The translations under genes and the position numbers were made by a program. Of a stretch of 64,000 nucleotides of DNA, positions 36,802 through 46,508 are shown in pieces. This DNA is from Alphaproteobacteria bacterium (GTDB taxonomy: Bacteria; Pseudomonadota; Alphaproteobacteria; Reyranellales; Reyranellaceae). The notes beneath the pieces were generated by a model that worked only from the letters and a program-made list of their open reading frames with translations, ran no database searches and had not been told where the DNA came from. The stretch is taken from assembly GCA_019235415.1 (NCBI GenBank), contig JAFAKN010000184.1:1-64000 (forward strand), in the 5' to 3' direction. How positions within the stretch are numbered: position 1 is the first letter of the stretch; each line of letters opens with the position of its first letter.

Positions 36802-37430
36802 CCGAGCGCGAAGAGGAGGCGGTCACCTTCGTGATCGACGACGACGAGTTGGTGCGCGCATCGCTTGCGGATCTGCTGCGCTCAGTCAGCATCTCCGCGC
36901 AGGTCTTCGCGTCGCCGCGGGAATTCCTCGATTGCAAGCGTCCGGATACCGCTGCCTGTATCGTCCTCGATGTCAGGCTGCCCGGTGGGAGCGGACTGGA
37001 GTTTCAGCGTGCATTGGCCAAGGCAGGCATCGACCTGCCGGTCATATTCATCACGGGACACGGCGACATTCCCATGTCGGTACGGGCCATGAAGACCGGC
37101 GCCGTCGCCTTCCTGACCAAACCGTTGCGTGAGCAGGAGCTGCTCGATGCCGTCTATGCCGGCATCGAGCGCGACCGATCGCGCCGCACGCGCAATCAAC
37201 GCCTGGCAGAGCTGCGGAAGCGTCTTGCGTCTTTGACAACGCGCGAACGCGAGGTTCTACCGCTCGTTGTCAGCGGGCGCCCGAACAAGCAGATCGCCGA
37301 GGACCTAAAGTTGAGCGAGATGACCGTGAAGGTGCATCGCAGCCACATCATGCGCAAGATGCAGGCAAGGTCGCTGGTGGACCTCGTTCGAATGGCCGAC
37401 CAGCTTGGCGTTTCAGCTGAAGAATCCTGA
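36798..37430 (+). CDS. FixJ-like response regulator, partner of the adjacent kinase
   Basis: The 210-residue two-domain regulator has a receiver (FVIDDDELVRAS; Asp in CIVLDVRLPGGSG; FITGHGDIPMSVRAMKTGA; Lys in FLTKPLREQEL) and a LuxR/FixJ helix-turn-helix (LTTREREVLPLVVSGRPNKQ, EMTVKVHRSHIMRKM). Translational overlap with the kinase makes it the obvious phosphotransfer partner. The ATG at 36798 is used, not 36726. By analogy with FixLJ it should activate a FixK-type gene, and one follows two genes downstream. It is paralogous to 10192. Confidence 0.92.
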   Translation: MTEREEEAVTFVIDDDELVRASLADLLRSVSISAQVFASPREFLDCKRPDTAACIVLDVRLPGGSGLEFQRALAKAGIDLPVIFITGHGDIPMSVRAMKTGAVAFLTKPLREQELLDAVYAGIERDRSRRTRNQRLAELRKRLASLTTREREVLPLVVSGRPNKQIAEDLKLSEMTVKVHRSHIMRKMQARSLVDLVRMADQLGVSAEES

Positions 37431-37476
37431 ACCACACCCCGCCGTTGGCGTCCGTCGGCAGGCGGCGACTTGCGCC

Positions 37477-37493
37477 CTAAGCCAAAGCATTAG
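37477..37493. promoter_or_regulatory. CTAAGCCA palindromic motif, copy 4
   Basis: CTAAGCCAAAGCATTAG, followed by a further CTTAG seven bases on. It ends 82 bases before the lone-receiver gene at 37576, almost the same offset as copy 2 before the FixJ-like gene at 10192. Confidence 0.55.
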
Positions 37494-37575
37494 GTACTTA
37501 GCGCGACGGATGCATTCCGGTTCGCCCGCGAGGCAATGGCCGCCTGTGCTTGCACAGCGCTAGTCTCCCGGCGTC

Positions 37576-38004
37576 ATGAGAGGCCCAGTGTCGGACAGAC
37601 CGATGATCTCAATTGTAGATGATGACGAGACGGCCCGAGGAGGAACGATGGATCTCGTCAGGTCGATGGGTTTCGCCGCCCAAGCCTTCTCGTGCGGCGA
37701 GGACTTCCTCGCTTTCGATCAGCTACCCCGGACCGCCTGCTTGATCGCGGATGTTCGGATGCCGGGGATGAGCGGATTGGAGCTCTACAATCGCTTGCGC
37801 CAGTCCGGCCAATTCATCCCGACCATCCTGATGACCGCTTTCCCCACCGAGCGCGACCGGAGGCGCGCACTGAGCGCCGGCGTCCTCTGCTATTTGGCCA
37901 AGCCGTTCAGGGATGACGAACTGCTCGAATGCGTCGGTGCGGCAATCAATTCCGACCTGGCACCACCCGAAAACAACGGCGCAGGGTCCGATACTCAGCC
38001 CTAA
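37576..38004 (+). CDS. Single-domain response regulator (receiver only)
   Basis: The 142-residue CheY-like receiver has ISIVDDDETARGG, Asp in CLIADVRMPGMSG, LMTAFPTERDR and Lys in YLAKPFRDDEL. It has no output domain. An alternative ATG lies nine codons in (37603). It sits between the FixLJ-like pair and the fusion regulator, so it may act as a phosphate sink or an anti-kinase factor (FixT-like in logic, though not in sequence). A fossil of a close copy is at 4541. Confidence 0.88.
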   Translation: MRGPVSDRPMISIVDDDETARGGTMDLVRSMGFAAQAFSCGEDFLAFDQLPRTACLIADVRMPGMSGLELYNRLRQSGQFIPTILMTAFPTERDRRRALSAGVLCYLAKPFRDDELLECVGAAINSDLAPPENNGAGSDTQP

Positions 38005-38026
38005 CCCGATACCAAGGAGACAGACG

Positions 38027-38983
38027 ATGCCAGACCGGATTGCAAACTGTGCCAACAAACAGCTGAGCTTTGGACCATTCCGCCTGTTGCCGTACCAGCG
38101 GCTGCTGCTGCTGCGCGACAAACCCGTCCCTCTTGGCAGCCGGGCTCTGGACATCCTGATGGCCCTGGTCGAACGGCCCGGTGAGCTGATCACCAAGGAT
38201 GAGCTCATGAGCAGGATCTGGCCCGACACGACCGTCGACACCGCCAACGTCACCGTGCACATGGCCGCGCTGCGTCGCGCGCTCGGAGACGGCAGCGAAG
38301 GTCAGCGCTACGTGGCGACGGTTCCGGGGCGTGGCTACATTTTCGTAGCCTCTGTGGCTGTTGACGTCCCGCTGCCGCCCAGTCCGGATCAGCCCCATGG
38401 CATCGCGGTCCGCCTGGCCAAGGGCGAGGAGCTGTTCGGCGAGGGCGAGCCGGCCGAACACTTCTACAAGGTTGCCGCCGGCACGCTGCGCACCTACAAG
38501 GTGTTGAGCGACGGTCGCCGGCAGATCGATGCTTTCCATCTGGCCGGCGACATCTTTGGCATTGAGGCAGGTTCGGAGCACCGTTTCTCGGCCGAGGCGG
38601 TGAACGGCGCAACGGTCATCGCCTGGCGCCGAAGCCACCTCGACCGGCTGACGCGCCAACACCCTGCCTTTGCCGAGCAGGTAATGGCGTCGATGATCGA
38701 CAGTCTGGAGCGGGCCCATGACCACATGCTGCTGCTGGGGCGCAAGAAGGCACCGGAGAAGATCGCGACCTTCCTGCTGCAGCTCGCCGAGCGCGTCGAC
38801 GAGTCCAACGAACTCGAGCTGCCGATGCACCGCTCGGACATCGCCGACCATCTCGGACTGACTGCCGAGACGGTGTCGCGGACGCTGACGGAGCTCTCGC
38901 GCCAAGGCCTGATCAAGCTCGCGGCCAGCGGCCGTTCGGTCGTGCTTGCCAACAAGCCTGGCTTGCAGGTGCTTAACGCCTGA
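38027..38983 (+). CDS. Fusion regulator: OmpR/CadC winged helix + FixK/FNR-type protein
   Basis: The 318-residue protein has two DNA-binding modules. Residues about 12-110 are a Trans_reg_C winged helix (LGSRALDILMALVERPGELI, VPGRGYIFV) like those of the two giant regulators in this window. Residues about 125-318 form a complete Crp/FNR/FixK protein: cupin-like sensor (EELFGEGEPAEHFYKVAAG, DGRRQIDAFHLAGDIFGIE), dimer helix, and helix-turn-helix DIADHLGLTAETVSRTL with E..SR for TTGA half-sites. There is no N-terminal Cys cluster, so no FNR-type Fe-S sensing; oxygen input would come from the FixL-like kinase. An AAGGAGA site fixes the start at 38027, not 37913. Confidence 0.88.
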   Translation: MPDRIANCANKQLSFGPFRLLPYQRLLLLRDKPVPLGSRALDILMALVERPGELITKDELMSRIWPDTTVDTANVTVHMAALRRALGDGSEGQRYVATVPGRGYIFVASVAVDVPLPPSPDQPHGIAVRLAKGEELFGEGEPAEHFYKVAAGTLRTYKVLSDGRRQIDAFHLAGDIFGIEAGSEHRFSAEAVNGATVIAWRRSHLDRLTRQHPAFAEQVMASMIDSLERAHDHMLLLGRKKAPEKIATFLLQLAERVDESNELELPMHRSDIADHLGLTAETVSRTLTELSRQGLIKLAASGRSVVLANKPGLQVLNA

Positions 38984-39104
38984 AGGAGAACCCGGAGCGA
39001 CAACGGCATCTGCCACAGGGGGTCCGCGGCAGTGCCGCACGCAACTGAGAAATCGGAGGCGACATTTCGGTCGACCTCGGCGCCATCCTGAGTATCGGGG
39101 CTCC

Positions 39105-39400
39105 TACCTGAGACCATCGCGCTGTTCGTCTATCGCATCGTGCGCGAGATCGGTTCGCTGACCGGGGCCTCGGCGGCCTGGACGGCATGGTTTTTACAGC
39201 CGGAATCGGCGAGCACGATGCCAAGACCCGCGCCGAAGTCGCAGCCGGCTGCCGCTGGCCTCGGCCTGGCGCTTGATGCCGGCCGCAGTGCCAAAAGGTA
39301 GGGCGTCATCAGCCGCGATGACGCCAAGGTCAAAGCACTGGTCGCCCCGACCGACGAGTGGAGCGCATGATTGCCCGATGCACCAGTGCGCTGCTGGGAT
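39105..39400 (+). pseudogene. Acetate kinase (ackA) C-terminal fossil
   Basis: Three frames together give the acetate-kinase C-terminus: IALFVYRIVREIGSLT, then GGLDGMVFTAGIGEHDAKTR and AEVAAGCRW, then ISRDDAKVKALVAPTDE and RMIARCTSALLG. Frameshifts and stops separate them, and the first two thirds of the gene are gone. A working copy would turn phosphoketolase-made acetyl-phosphate into acetate plus ATP. The stretch 38984-39104 shows no recognisable gene. Confidence 0.75.
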
Positions 39401-39550
39401 CGGCGACCGGCCTGCGCTTTAACAAGATTTTGGGCCAATTTCTGCCGATTTACTCGAATCCATGGCGGGAAAGCTCTACCTATTTGGCACTCGCGACCCC
39501 CCTCCCTGCATCGCGAGGACCGGACCCGATATCACCCTCGAAGGTCCGCT

Positions 39551-39583
39551 GGCGGCCGGTTGGTTCCAACCGGCCGCCTTTTT
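39551..39583 (+). terminator. Rho-independent terminator
   Basis: A perfect 13-bp GC-rich stem (GGCGGCCGGTTGG and its complement, minimal loop) runs directly into TTTTT. It would stop plus-strand transcription coming from the regulator block and the ackA fossil before the next promoter. Confidence 0.85.
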
Positions 39584-39620
39584 ATGCGATTGGCAAGCGG
39601 CGGCGGCGCACAAAGCACTG

Positions 39621-39634
39621 TTGACGTGGATCAA
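39621..39634. promoter_or_regulatory. FNR/FixK-like box
   Basis: TTGACGTGGATCAA, one mismatch. It lies just after the terminator and 116 bases before the 32-codon ORF at 39751, with the glgA remnant beyond. Confidence 0.55.
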
Positions 39635-39750
39635 TCCGGATACATCGCTCCTGTGCAAGAGGTTCGCCGGAACACGAGGGAGTCTGCAGCATCCGATAAC
39701 GGAAGGGCTGCAGCGGGGACTATCTCCAGGTCTTCGAAGAGGACAATCTC

Positions 39751-39849
39751 ATGGAAGCCGAGTTGCTTGCTCTCGCTGTTGTTGTCTGCAGTGTCGCGGC
39801 GCTGGCCATCGGAGGCTGGATTGCCTTGAAGAGGATGTTGAGGTGGTAG
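39751..39849 (+). CDS. Small single-pass membrane protein, 32 aa
   Basis: Too short for the ORF track. An AGAGGA site eight bases upstream leads to an ORF with a hydrophobic helix (LLALAVVVCSVAALAIGGWI) and a basic tail (ALKRMLRW). Tiny bitopic proteins of this shape often serve as subunits or regulators of membrane complexes. It lies after an FNR-like box and terminator, which supports reality. No family is recognised. Confidence 0.5.
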   Translation: MEAELLALAVVVCSVAALAIGGWIALKRMLRW

Positions 39850-39978
39850 GACTTGGCCCGAGTTGTGGTCGACGCCTCCGGGACACGCACCGCGTGGGCA
39901 ATTGGTTGATATACCCATCGAACTAGCAACCGGCCGCGACGATCATTGCGGTCCTCGTCGAGAGAGACTGACGACCCG

Positions 39979-40545
39979 ATGAAGGTTCTGTTTGCGACAA
40001 GTGAATTTGCCGATTTCTCCAAGGTCGGAGGCCTCGGCGAAGTCTCGGCCTCGCTTCCCCGCGGCATGAGCACGCGCACGTCGACGCCTCGGCGCTTCAG
40101 TGCCCGGGCGGCGATCCCGGCCTCCCGCAGCGCCGAAGCGCGAACGTCGGACGGCTTGTTGCTTTATCTCGTGAGGAGAAGTCGCTGTACGAGCGCCGCG
40201 GATCGCCTTACTGCGACCAGCACGGCCGCGACTGGCCCGACACGGCGGATCGTGGCCGCGAGCGACTTCCTCCTGATGCCCTCGCGCTTCGCCGGTGGCA
40301 TGGGCGATCGGCAACGAGGCATAGCGCTGCGCCTGCATCTGCATGAGACCTGGCGGCAGGACCGGTTTCCTGTTCTCGGATTTCGCGCCTGAGGGATTGC
40401 ATCGTACTTGCCGGCGCGCCTTTGCCGCGTTTGCCGACAGGGCCCGGCTGGCAACCGTGCGCGGCAACGCGATGTCGCGCCGGTCCGGCTGGTCGCTCGC
40501 AGCTCGGCACTATGAAACGCTCTACCAACGGACTCTCACGCTGCC
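39979..40545 (+). pseudogene. Glycogen synthase (glgA) fossil with internal deletion and micro-inversion
   Basis: It begins like GlgA (MKVLFATSEFADFSKVGGLG) and continues in other frames with SLYERRGSPYCDQHGRDWPD, then DFLLMPSRF. The following 60 bases are inverted: read on the minus strand they encode GLMQMQAQRYASLPIAHATG, the expected next residues. The plus strand then resumes with RTGFLFSDFAPEGL and SLAARHYETLYQRTL, the normal C-terminus. Most of the middle of the gene is deleted, and all three frames are used. ADP-glucose-dependent glycogen synthesis from this copy is lost. Confidence 0.75.
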
Positions 40546-40897
40546 GGCGTCTTTTCGTTCGCGGCCGTTGCCCGGACGCCTGGCGAGGCATGCGCAAGCT
40601 CGCGGTCCCGCGGTCAAGAAGGCGTCGGCGATGCCGATGCTCGCCGAAACGTGGGAAGTCGCCGAAGGTCGGCAACATATCTGGAAGCAGCGCAGGCATC
40701 TCGCCGCTCTGCCGATGGGGGGCGCGCGATAAGCCAGGCGGCGCACGTCCTGCAGACTCTGGAGAACGCGCAGATGAGTCTCGAGACGCGCCTGCGCCGA
40801 CTGCACGAGCATGGCGAGCACGCAAAGCTGGGCTGACAGCGTGCGTCGCTCGAGGTGAGGCCGAAACGTTCGCCGCTTCTGGACAGGATGGCCAGCA
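40546..40897. other. Intergenic, decayed
   Basis: No gene recognised between the glgA fossil and the RND permease stop. A short ORF end (QMSLETRLRRLHEHGEHAKLG) looks coding-like but could not be assigned. Confidence 0.4.
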
Positions 40898-43800
40898 CTA
40901 CGTCGGATTGTCCGCCGGTCGCGCAGGCGGCATCAGCTTCTCTCCCGGTTTCTTCCCGGTGCGCTCGCGCAGCGTCTGGAAGACGACGTAAAGCATCGGG
41001 ATCACGAGGATACCGATGCTGCTGGCGGCCAGCATGCCGACGAAGACCGGCGTGCTAACGCTGCGCCGGGCGATTTCCGAAGCGCCCTGGGCCCAAACGA
41101 GCGGCGCCAGGCCGACGATGAACGCGATGGACGTCATCATCACGGCGCGAAAGCGCAACTTTGCGCCGAGCTCGGCCGCCTCCTTGATGCCCATCCCGGC
41201 CTGCCGCTTGTCCTTGGCGAACTCGACGATGAGGATGGCGTTCTTCGCCGCCATTGCAATCAACACGACGAGGCCGATCTGCGCGTAGAGATTGAGGCTG
41301 AGGTTGAACAGCAGCACGCCCGCGAAGGCGCCCAGCACCGCGGTGACCACCGACAGCACGACGGGGACGGGGATCATCCAGCTTTCGTAAAGGCCGACCA
41401 GGAACAGGAAGGCGAACAGCAGGGCCATTCCGAGGACGACCGCGGTCTGCCCGCCGGCCCGCTGCTCCTGGAAGGCCGTGCCGGTCCATTCGAATCCGAA
41501 GCCCGGCGGCAGCGTCTTCGCCGAGATGTCGGCCATGGCCGCAAGCGCCGTCCCCGAGGCGACGCCCGGCGCCGGAATGGCGTTGACCGTCACCGAGCGG
41601 TAATTGTTGTAGCGCGTGATCACCTGCGGGCCGGTGATGTCGCGCAGCGCGGCGATCGCCTGCAGCGGCACCATCTTGCCCTTGTTGTTGCGGATGTAGA
41701 TCTTCCACAGATCGGGAATGTCGCGCCGGTTGCCCGCCTCGCCCTCCACGTTGACCTGCCAGGTGCGGCCGAACAGGTTGAAATTGTTCACGTAGTAGCT
41801 GCCGAGCGTCGCCTGCAGGGTGGTGAAGACGTCGCTGATGGTCAGCCCCATCGATTCGGCCTTCGGCCGGTCGATGTCGAGATAGAGCGACGGGGCCTGG
41901 GCGCCGTAGGTCGTGAACACCAGCGCGAAATGCGGGTCCTGGTGCACCGAGTCGATTAACCCCGCCACGACGCTGGCCAGCGTCGGTGGGTCGGCTCCCT
42001 CGAAGCTCTCGAGCTGGTATTCGACGCCGCCGGTCGTTCCGAGTCCGATGACCGGCGGCAGGTTGAACGGCAGGACCGTCGCGGTGCGGATCTGCGTGCC
42101 GGCACCGAACGTCTTTATGATCAGCGCCTGGGCCGAATCGGCGGCTGCCTTGCGGTCCTCGAAAGGCTGCAGCACGGCCACCATGAACGCGGTGTTGCTG
42201 GACGAGAACGAGTCGAGGAACGAGTAGCCGATGATCGACACGGTGTCCTTGACCTGTGGCATCGAGCGCAGGATCGCTTCGACCTGCCCGACGGCCTCGC
42301 TGGTGCGCGCGACCGAGACGCCGTCCGGCAACTGGACCTGCACGAAGAACGCGCCCTGGTCCTCCTCGGGCAGGAAGCTCGTGGGTGTCATGCGGGCCAG
42401 GCCGCCGACGCCCAGCGCGAACACCGCGACGAGCCCGATTCCCAACACCGAGAAGCGCACCATCTTGCGCACGAGCAGGGCGTAGCCGTCGCGGACGCCG
42501 TCGATCGCCCGACTGACGTAGCCCATCACGCCCCGGCGGGGACCGGAATGGCGCAGGAACAAGGCGCAGAGCGCCGGCGACAAGGTCAGCGCGTTGAACG
42601 CCGAGATCAGCACCGTCGCGATGATCGTGACGGCGAACTGCCGGAACAGTACGCCGGAGATCCCCGCGACGAAGGCCACGGGAACGAACACCGACAGCAG
42701 CACCAGCGTGATGCCGATGATCGGCGCGGTGACTTGCGTCATGGCCTTCTTCGCGGCGTCGGCCGGCGACAGGTCGGGTTCCTCCTCCATGACGCGCTCG
42801 ACGTTCTCGACCACGACGATGGCGTCGTCGACCACGATGCCGATCGCGAGCACCATGGCGAGGAGCGACACGGTGTTGGCCGAATAGCCGCAGGCCACCA
42901 GCACCATGAAGCCGCCGATCAGGCTGACCGGGACCGCGATGACCGGAACGATGGTGGCGCGAAGCTGCCCGAGGAACAGGAACACGACGAAGGCGACGAG
43001 AACGAACGCCTCGAACAGCGTCTTCAGCACTTCGTGAATCGTGTCGTTGACGAAGACCGTCGTGTCGTAGGTCGCGCGCGCCTTCAGCCCCTCGGGAAAG
43101 CGCGGACGGACCTTGTCGAGGGTGGCGTTCACGGCCGCGGCGGTCGCGATGGCATTCGAGCCGGGCGACAGGAAGATGCCGATGGTCACCGCTGAGCGGC
43201 CGTTCAGGCGGCTGAAGTTGTCGTCGTTCATGGCGCCCAGCTCGACCCGGGCCACGTCCTTGATGCGCAACGTCGAGCCGTCCGGGTTGGCGCGCAGCAC
43301 GATGTTGCCGAACTGGTCGGGATCGATCAGCCGGCCCTGGGTCTGGACGTTCAGCTGGATCTGCTGATTTTCCGGAACCGGGCGGGCGCCGATGCGCCCG
43401 ATCGATGCCTGGACGTTCTGGCTCTGGATCGCCTTGATGATGTCGGACGCGGCCACGTTGAGGCTGGTCAGCCGGGCCGTGTCGAACCAAATCCGCATCG
43501 AGTAGTTGAGGCCGCCGAACAGCTTGGCCTCGCCGACACCGGGCGTGCGCGACAGCTCGTCGAGGACGTTGATGATGGCGAAGTTGGTGATGAACAGCGG
43601 GTCGTATTTGCCGCTTTCGTCGTACAGGTTGACGAATTGCAGGATCGAGGACGATTTCTTCTGGACCTTGATCCCCTGGAGTTGCACCTCCTGGGGCAGC
43701 TGCGACAGGACGGTCTGCACCCGGTTGTTGACGTTGACGGTGTCGATGTCGGGGTCGGTGCCGAGCTCGAAGCTCACGGTGAGAGTGTACGAGCCGTCGT

Positions 43801-44053
43801 TGCCGCTCGTGCTCTTCATGTAGATCATCTTGTCGACGCCGACGATCTTCGACTCGAGCGGCTGCGCCACCGTGGCCTCGAGCACCTCGGCCGACGCGCC
43901 GGGATAGCGGGTCGTGACCTCGACCTGGGGCGGCACGATGTCGGGCAGCTGCGCCACCGGGATGCGCAGCAGGGACAAAAGCCCGCCCAGCGCAATGACG
44001 ATCGAGATGACGATGGCGAGTCGCGGCCGGTCGATGAAGACGGCGGAGATCAT
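40898..44053 (-). CDS. RND-family efflux permease (HAE1 type)
   Basis: A 1051-residue inner-membrane proton antiporter for drugs or hydrophobic compounds. Landmarks are the N-terminus [19 protein letters not shown], the paired Asp in [19 protein letters not shown] (transmembrane helix 4), duplicated periplasmic loops, and a second membrane half with [20 protein letters not shown] and [16 protein letters not shown]. Length is standard. It overlaps the adaptor gene by four bases. The outer-membrane partner is not in the window. The 811-codon minus-strand ORF in another frame is a shadow. Confidence 0.95.
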   Translation of the reverse strand: MISAVFIDRPRLAIVISIVIALGGLLSLLRIPVAQLPDIVPPQVEVTTRYPGASAEVLEATVAQPLESKIVGVDKMIYMKSTSGNDGSYTLTVSFELGTDPDIDTVNVNNRVQTVLSQLPQEVQLQGIKVQKKSSSILQFVNLYDESGKYDPLFITNFAIINVLDELSRTPGVGEAKLFGGLNYSMRIWFDTARLTSLNVAASDIIKAIQSQNVQASIGRIGARPVPENQQIQLNVQTQGRLIDPDQFGNIVLRANPDGSTLRIKDVARVELGAMNDDNFSRLNGRSAVTIGIFLSPGSNAIATAAAVNATLDKVRPRFPEGLKARATYDTTVFVNDTIHEVLKTLFEAFVLVAFVVFLFLGQLRATIVPVIAVPVSLIGGFMVLVACGYSANTVSLLAMVLAIGIVVDDAIVVVENVERVMEEEPDLSPADAAKKAMTQVTAPIIGITLVLLSVFVPVAFVAGISGVLFRQFAVTIIATVLISAFNALTLSPALCALFLRHSGPRRGVMGYVSRAIDGVRDGYALLVRKMVRFSVLGIGLVAVFALGVGGLARMTPTSFLPEEDQGAFFVQVQLPDGVSVARTSEAVGQVEAILRSMPQVKDTVSIIGYSFLDSFSSSNTAFMVAVLQPFEDRKAAADSAQALIIKTFGAGTQIRTATVLPFNLPPVIGLGTTGGVEYQLESFEGADPPTLASVVAGLIDSVHQDPHFALVFTTYGAQAPSLYLDIDRPKAESMGLTISDVFTTLQATLGSYYVNNFNLFGRTWQVNVEGEAGNRRDIPDLWKIYIRNNKGKMVPLQAIAALRDITGPQVITRYNNYRSVTVNAIPAPGVASGTALAAMADISAKTLPPGFGFEWTGTAFQEQRAGGQTAVVLGMALLFAFLFLVGLYESWMIPVPVVLSVVTAVLGAFAGVLLFNLSLNLYAQIGLVVLIAMAAKNAILIVEFAKDKRQAGMGIKEAAELGAKLRFRAVMMTSIAFIVGLAPLVWAQGASEIARRSVSTPVFVGMLAASSIGILVIPMLYVVFQTLRERTGKKPGEKLMPPARPADNPT

Positions 44054-45297
44054 TGGCTGGCGCTCCGGCGGGGGGCGGCCGTGGCGGGCGCCGGCGCCAC
44101 CGGTGCGTTACGCTGCGCGCGCTGGACGCCTTCGACGATGACCTGCTCGCCCTCCTTCAGCCCGTCGGCGATGGCCGCCGTCTCCGGCGTCATCTGGCCG
44201 AGGCGCACGCGCCGCTGATGGGCGATGTTGCGCTCGTCGACCACATAAACGTAGCTGCCTTCCTGGTCGGAGAGCACCGCGGCGCGCGGGACGGCGATGA
44301 CCTGCCGCGGCTTGACCGATTCGAGGAGCACCGTGACGAACTCGTCGGCGATCAGCTCGCGCAGGTTCACGCCGCCGGCCTTCTCTGCTCCGAGAACCGG
44401 ATTGGGAATGACGCCGCGCACGGTGAGCGTGTCGGTGTCCTGCGCCAGCACGTTGTTGATGAAGTCGATTTTGCCGGTCTGGGAGTATATCCTGCCGTCG
44501 GGCAGGCGAAGGCGGATCTTCACGGAGTCGAACCCGCCGCCCTTCGAATACTCCTCGCGCAACTCGATGGCACGCCGCGACGGCACCGGAAACATCACGT
44601 ACATCGGATCCTGGCTGACGACCGTGGTCAGGACGCCGGAATCCGGCCCCTTCACGTTGCCGAACAGGATACCGGAGCCCGGACCAACCACGTTGCCGAC
44701 GGTCACCAGCGTCCGCCCGATACGGCCGTCGATCGGCGAGCGAATCTCGGTGTAGTTGAGATTGATCTGTGCTATCTCGCGCTGGGCCTGGGCGGCCTTC
44801 ACCTGAGCCGTCAGCGTCCGCTGCGTCGCCAGGGCCGTGTCGACGGCCTCCTGGGTCCCGAAGTTCTTCTCCACCAGCTGCTGCTTGCGCCACAGTTCGG
44901 TCCGGCTGTTCTCGAGCTGGGCGGTCGCCTGCGCGATCGCGGCGTCCTGGACGTCCAGGGCGGCCTTGAACGGCGCGCGCTCCAGAACGTAGAGCAAGTC
45001 GCCTTTTTTGACGTCGACGCCTTCCGTGAAGAGGATCTGCTCCAGGAAGCCGGTCACGCGGGCGACGATGTTGACGCTGTTGATGGCCTCAATTCGCCCG
45101 TTGAATTCGTAGCTGTCTGTCATCGGCCCACGTTCCACCTTGATGACCCCGACCGCCGGCGGGGCGGAGGGTGCAGGCTGGGCCTTTGCGTCTGACGCCA
45201 CGCTCAGGATGACGGCGGCAGCCACGACCAGAGTCCAGAGACCCTTGGCGCCGTCGCGGGTCCGCCCGATGTCCGCAGTCCGAGCGTTTTTGGTCAT
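44050..45297 (-). CDS. RND efflux periplasmic adaptor (membrane-fusion protein)
   Basis: The 415-residue adaptor has an N-terminal signal or anchor segment ([20 protein letters not shown]), lipoyl halves ([20 protein letters not shown] and [20 protein letters not shown]) around a helical hairpin, then beta-barrel and membrane-proximal domains ([20 protein letters not shown]). It bridges the permease encoded next to an outer-membrane channel. An AAGGAGA site marks the start. Confidence 0.93.
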   Translation of the reverse strand: MTKNARTADIGRTRDGAKGLWTLVVAAAVILSVASDAKAQPAPSAPPAVGVIKVERGPMTDSYEFNGRIEAINSVNIVARVTGFLEQILFTEGVDVKKGDLLYVLERAPFKAALDVQDAAIAQATAQLENSRTELWRKQQLVEKNFGTQEAVDTALATQRTLTAQVKAAQAQREIAQINLNYTEIRSPIDGRIGRTLVTVGNVVGPGSGILFGNVKGPDSGVLTTVVSQDPMYVMFPVPSRRAIELREEYSKGGGFDSVKIRLRLPDGRIYSQTGKIDFINNVLAQDTDTLTVRGVIPNPVLGAEKAGGVNLRELIADEFVTVLLESVKPRQVIAVPRAAVLSDQEGSYVYVVDERNIAHQRRVRLGQMTPETAAIADGLKEGEQVIVEGVQRAQRNAPVAPAPATAAPRRSASQ

Positions 45298-46088
45298 GGC
45301 TGTTCTCCTTGGCGGGAAACCGCAAAATCGTCGCTGGAAACAAGGGTACGCGCCGCGTTCGCCGCGGCACTGTGACGAGGATCGACAAAGTGTGGTGCAT
45401 TTTGATCGGGTCCATCACCGTGGGACTTAAGCCTCTTCCGTTCGCTCTTCCGCCACCGAGCCCGCCTGATGCAGCAGCAACCGCTTGTTGAGAGGGACAA
45501 GCGGGGCCGGCGCGACCCTCACATGGAGACGCGCTGCGGGCGCCTTGCGTGAAACCGAGCGTGGCATTTCTGCCGTCGCGTTCCATTTGGGCCCAAGTGC
45601 TGCAGGCTTCGCCGTTGGTTCATGGAGGTACGCCTAAAGTTTAGCGGTCAGACCGACGAGCCGCTCAGAAACGCTCCGGCGGCTGCAGTCCTTGCCGTTT
45701 TTCCGTGAAGCTGAGCCTAATAGGCGGGGACATTCCTGCGATTGACCCAAATCAACGTCAGGAAACCTTGCTGAAGGCCGCTCGCGCCCCCACGCAGGCA
45801 GATCGAGCAGCAACAGGCGACGTTCGCGACATCGAACGAGAATATTCGCCTCACGCCGGAACGACGCATGGCCGTCCGGCCCGTCAGCACGATTGAAACG
45901 CTGGCGACGCCTGGTCGCGTCCAATAGACGCCCATGCTGAAGCGCCGCCGGTTAGCCGTCTATATCTCGCCGGTCGCAGCAGTCCAGCATGTTTTATACG
46001 AGGAGCTGCAAATGCCGACAGACGTAGATGGAGGCGGCGAGACCTTCGCGCGCCAGGTTGGCGCGAAACCGCTCGCCTAGAGGCTTCC
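45298..46088. other. Long intergenic region
   Basis: Almost 800 bases without a recognisable gene. It contains an FNR-like box (45742) and a short palindrome CTAAAGTTTAG (45634) that resembles the CTAAGCCA motif without its spacer. The ORFs here lack family resemblance. Confidence 0.5.
45742..45755. promoter_or_regulatory. FNR/FixK-like box, target unclear
   Basis: TTGACCCAAATCAA, one mismatch. The next plus-strand gene starts over 330 bases away and the efflux adaptor over 440 bases away, so it may be an orphan site or act on an unrecognised short transcript. Confidence 0.4.
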
Positions 46089-46508
46089 ATGGACACTGCC
46101 TATATTTCGGCGTTCCCCGCGCTGGGCGGATCGGCGGTCGGCGCGTTCGCCTCCTTGACGACGACGTGGCTGACTCTGAATTCCCAGGAGCGCGCCAACC
46201 CGGCGGCGGGGGTGGTCACCCGGCGCGAGAACCTGTATGGAGAGTTCATCGAAGAAGTCGCCAATGCTTTGGCGGACGGGCCGGAAGACGCCCCGAAGTT
46301 CGTTCATATTTACGCCCTCATAACCAAGATGAGGCTGTTCGCGTCGCGCGATGTACTGGCAGAAGTGGAAGGGATCATGTTGAAGATCGTCCAAACCTAC
46401 GATAGTCCCGAAAAGGACTTTCAAAGGTCCATAAGGCGTCCGAGCGACATGGATATCCTTCGCGCATTCGGCGAGGCATGCCGCAGAGAGCTGAAGGTGA
46501 ACCTTTAG
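46089..46508 (+). CDS. Hypothetical membrane-anchored protein, 139 aa
   Basis: Starts with one hydrophobic segment (ISAFPALGGSAVGAFASLTTTWL), followed by a soluble helical region (RRENLYGEFIEEVANALADG, ALITKMRLFASRDVLAEVEG). The pattern resembles a small family of bacterial single-pass proteins of unknown function. An AGAGG site precedes the ATG. Confidence 0.7.
   Translation: MDTAYISAFPALGGSAVGAFASLTTTWLTLNSQERANPAAGVVTRRENLYGEFIEEVANALADGPEDAPKFVHIYALITKMRLFASRDVLAEVEGIMLKIVQTYDSPEKDFQRSIRRPSDMDILRAFGEACRRELKVNL

Larger units (their letters stand above)
39401..39750. other. Intergenic region with terminator and FNR-like box
   Basis: No gene is recognised. It carries a strong intrinsic terminator (39551) and then an FNR/FixK-like box (39621) ahead of a 32-codon ORF. 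Confidence 0.55.

Noticed and set aside
41055-43490. 811-codon minus-strand ORF
   Set aside because: Alternative frame of the RND permease, extremely Arg-rich.
45634-45644. CTAAAGTTTAG palindrome
   Set aside because: It resembles the CTAAGCCA motif arms but lacks the spacer and the octamer, so it was not counted as a copy.
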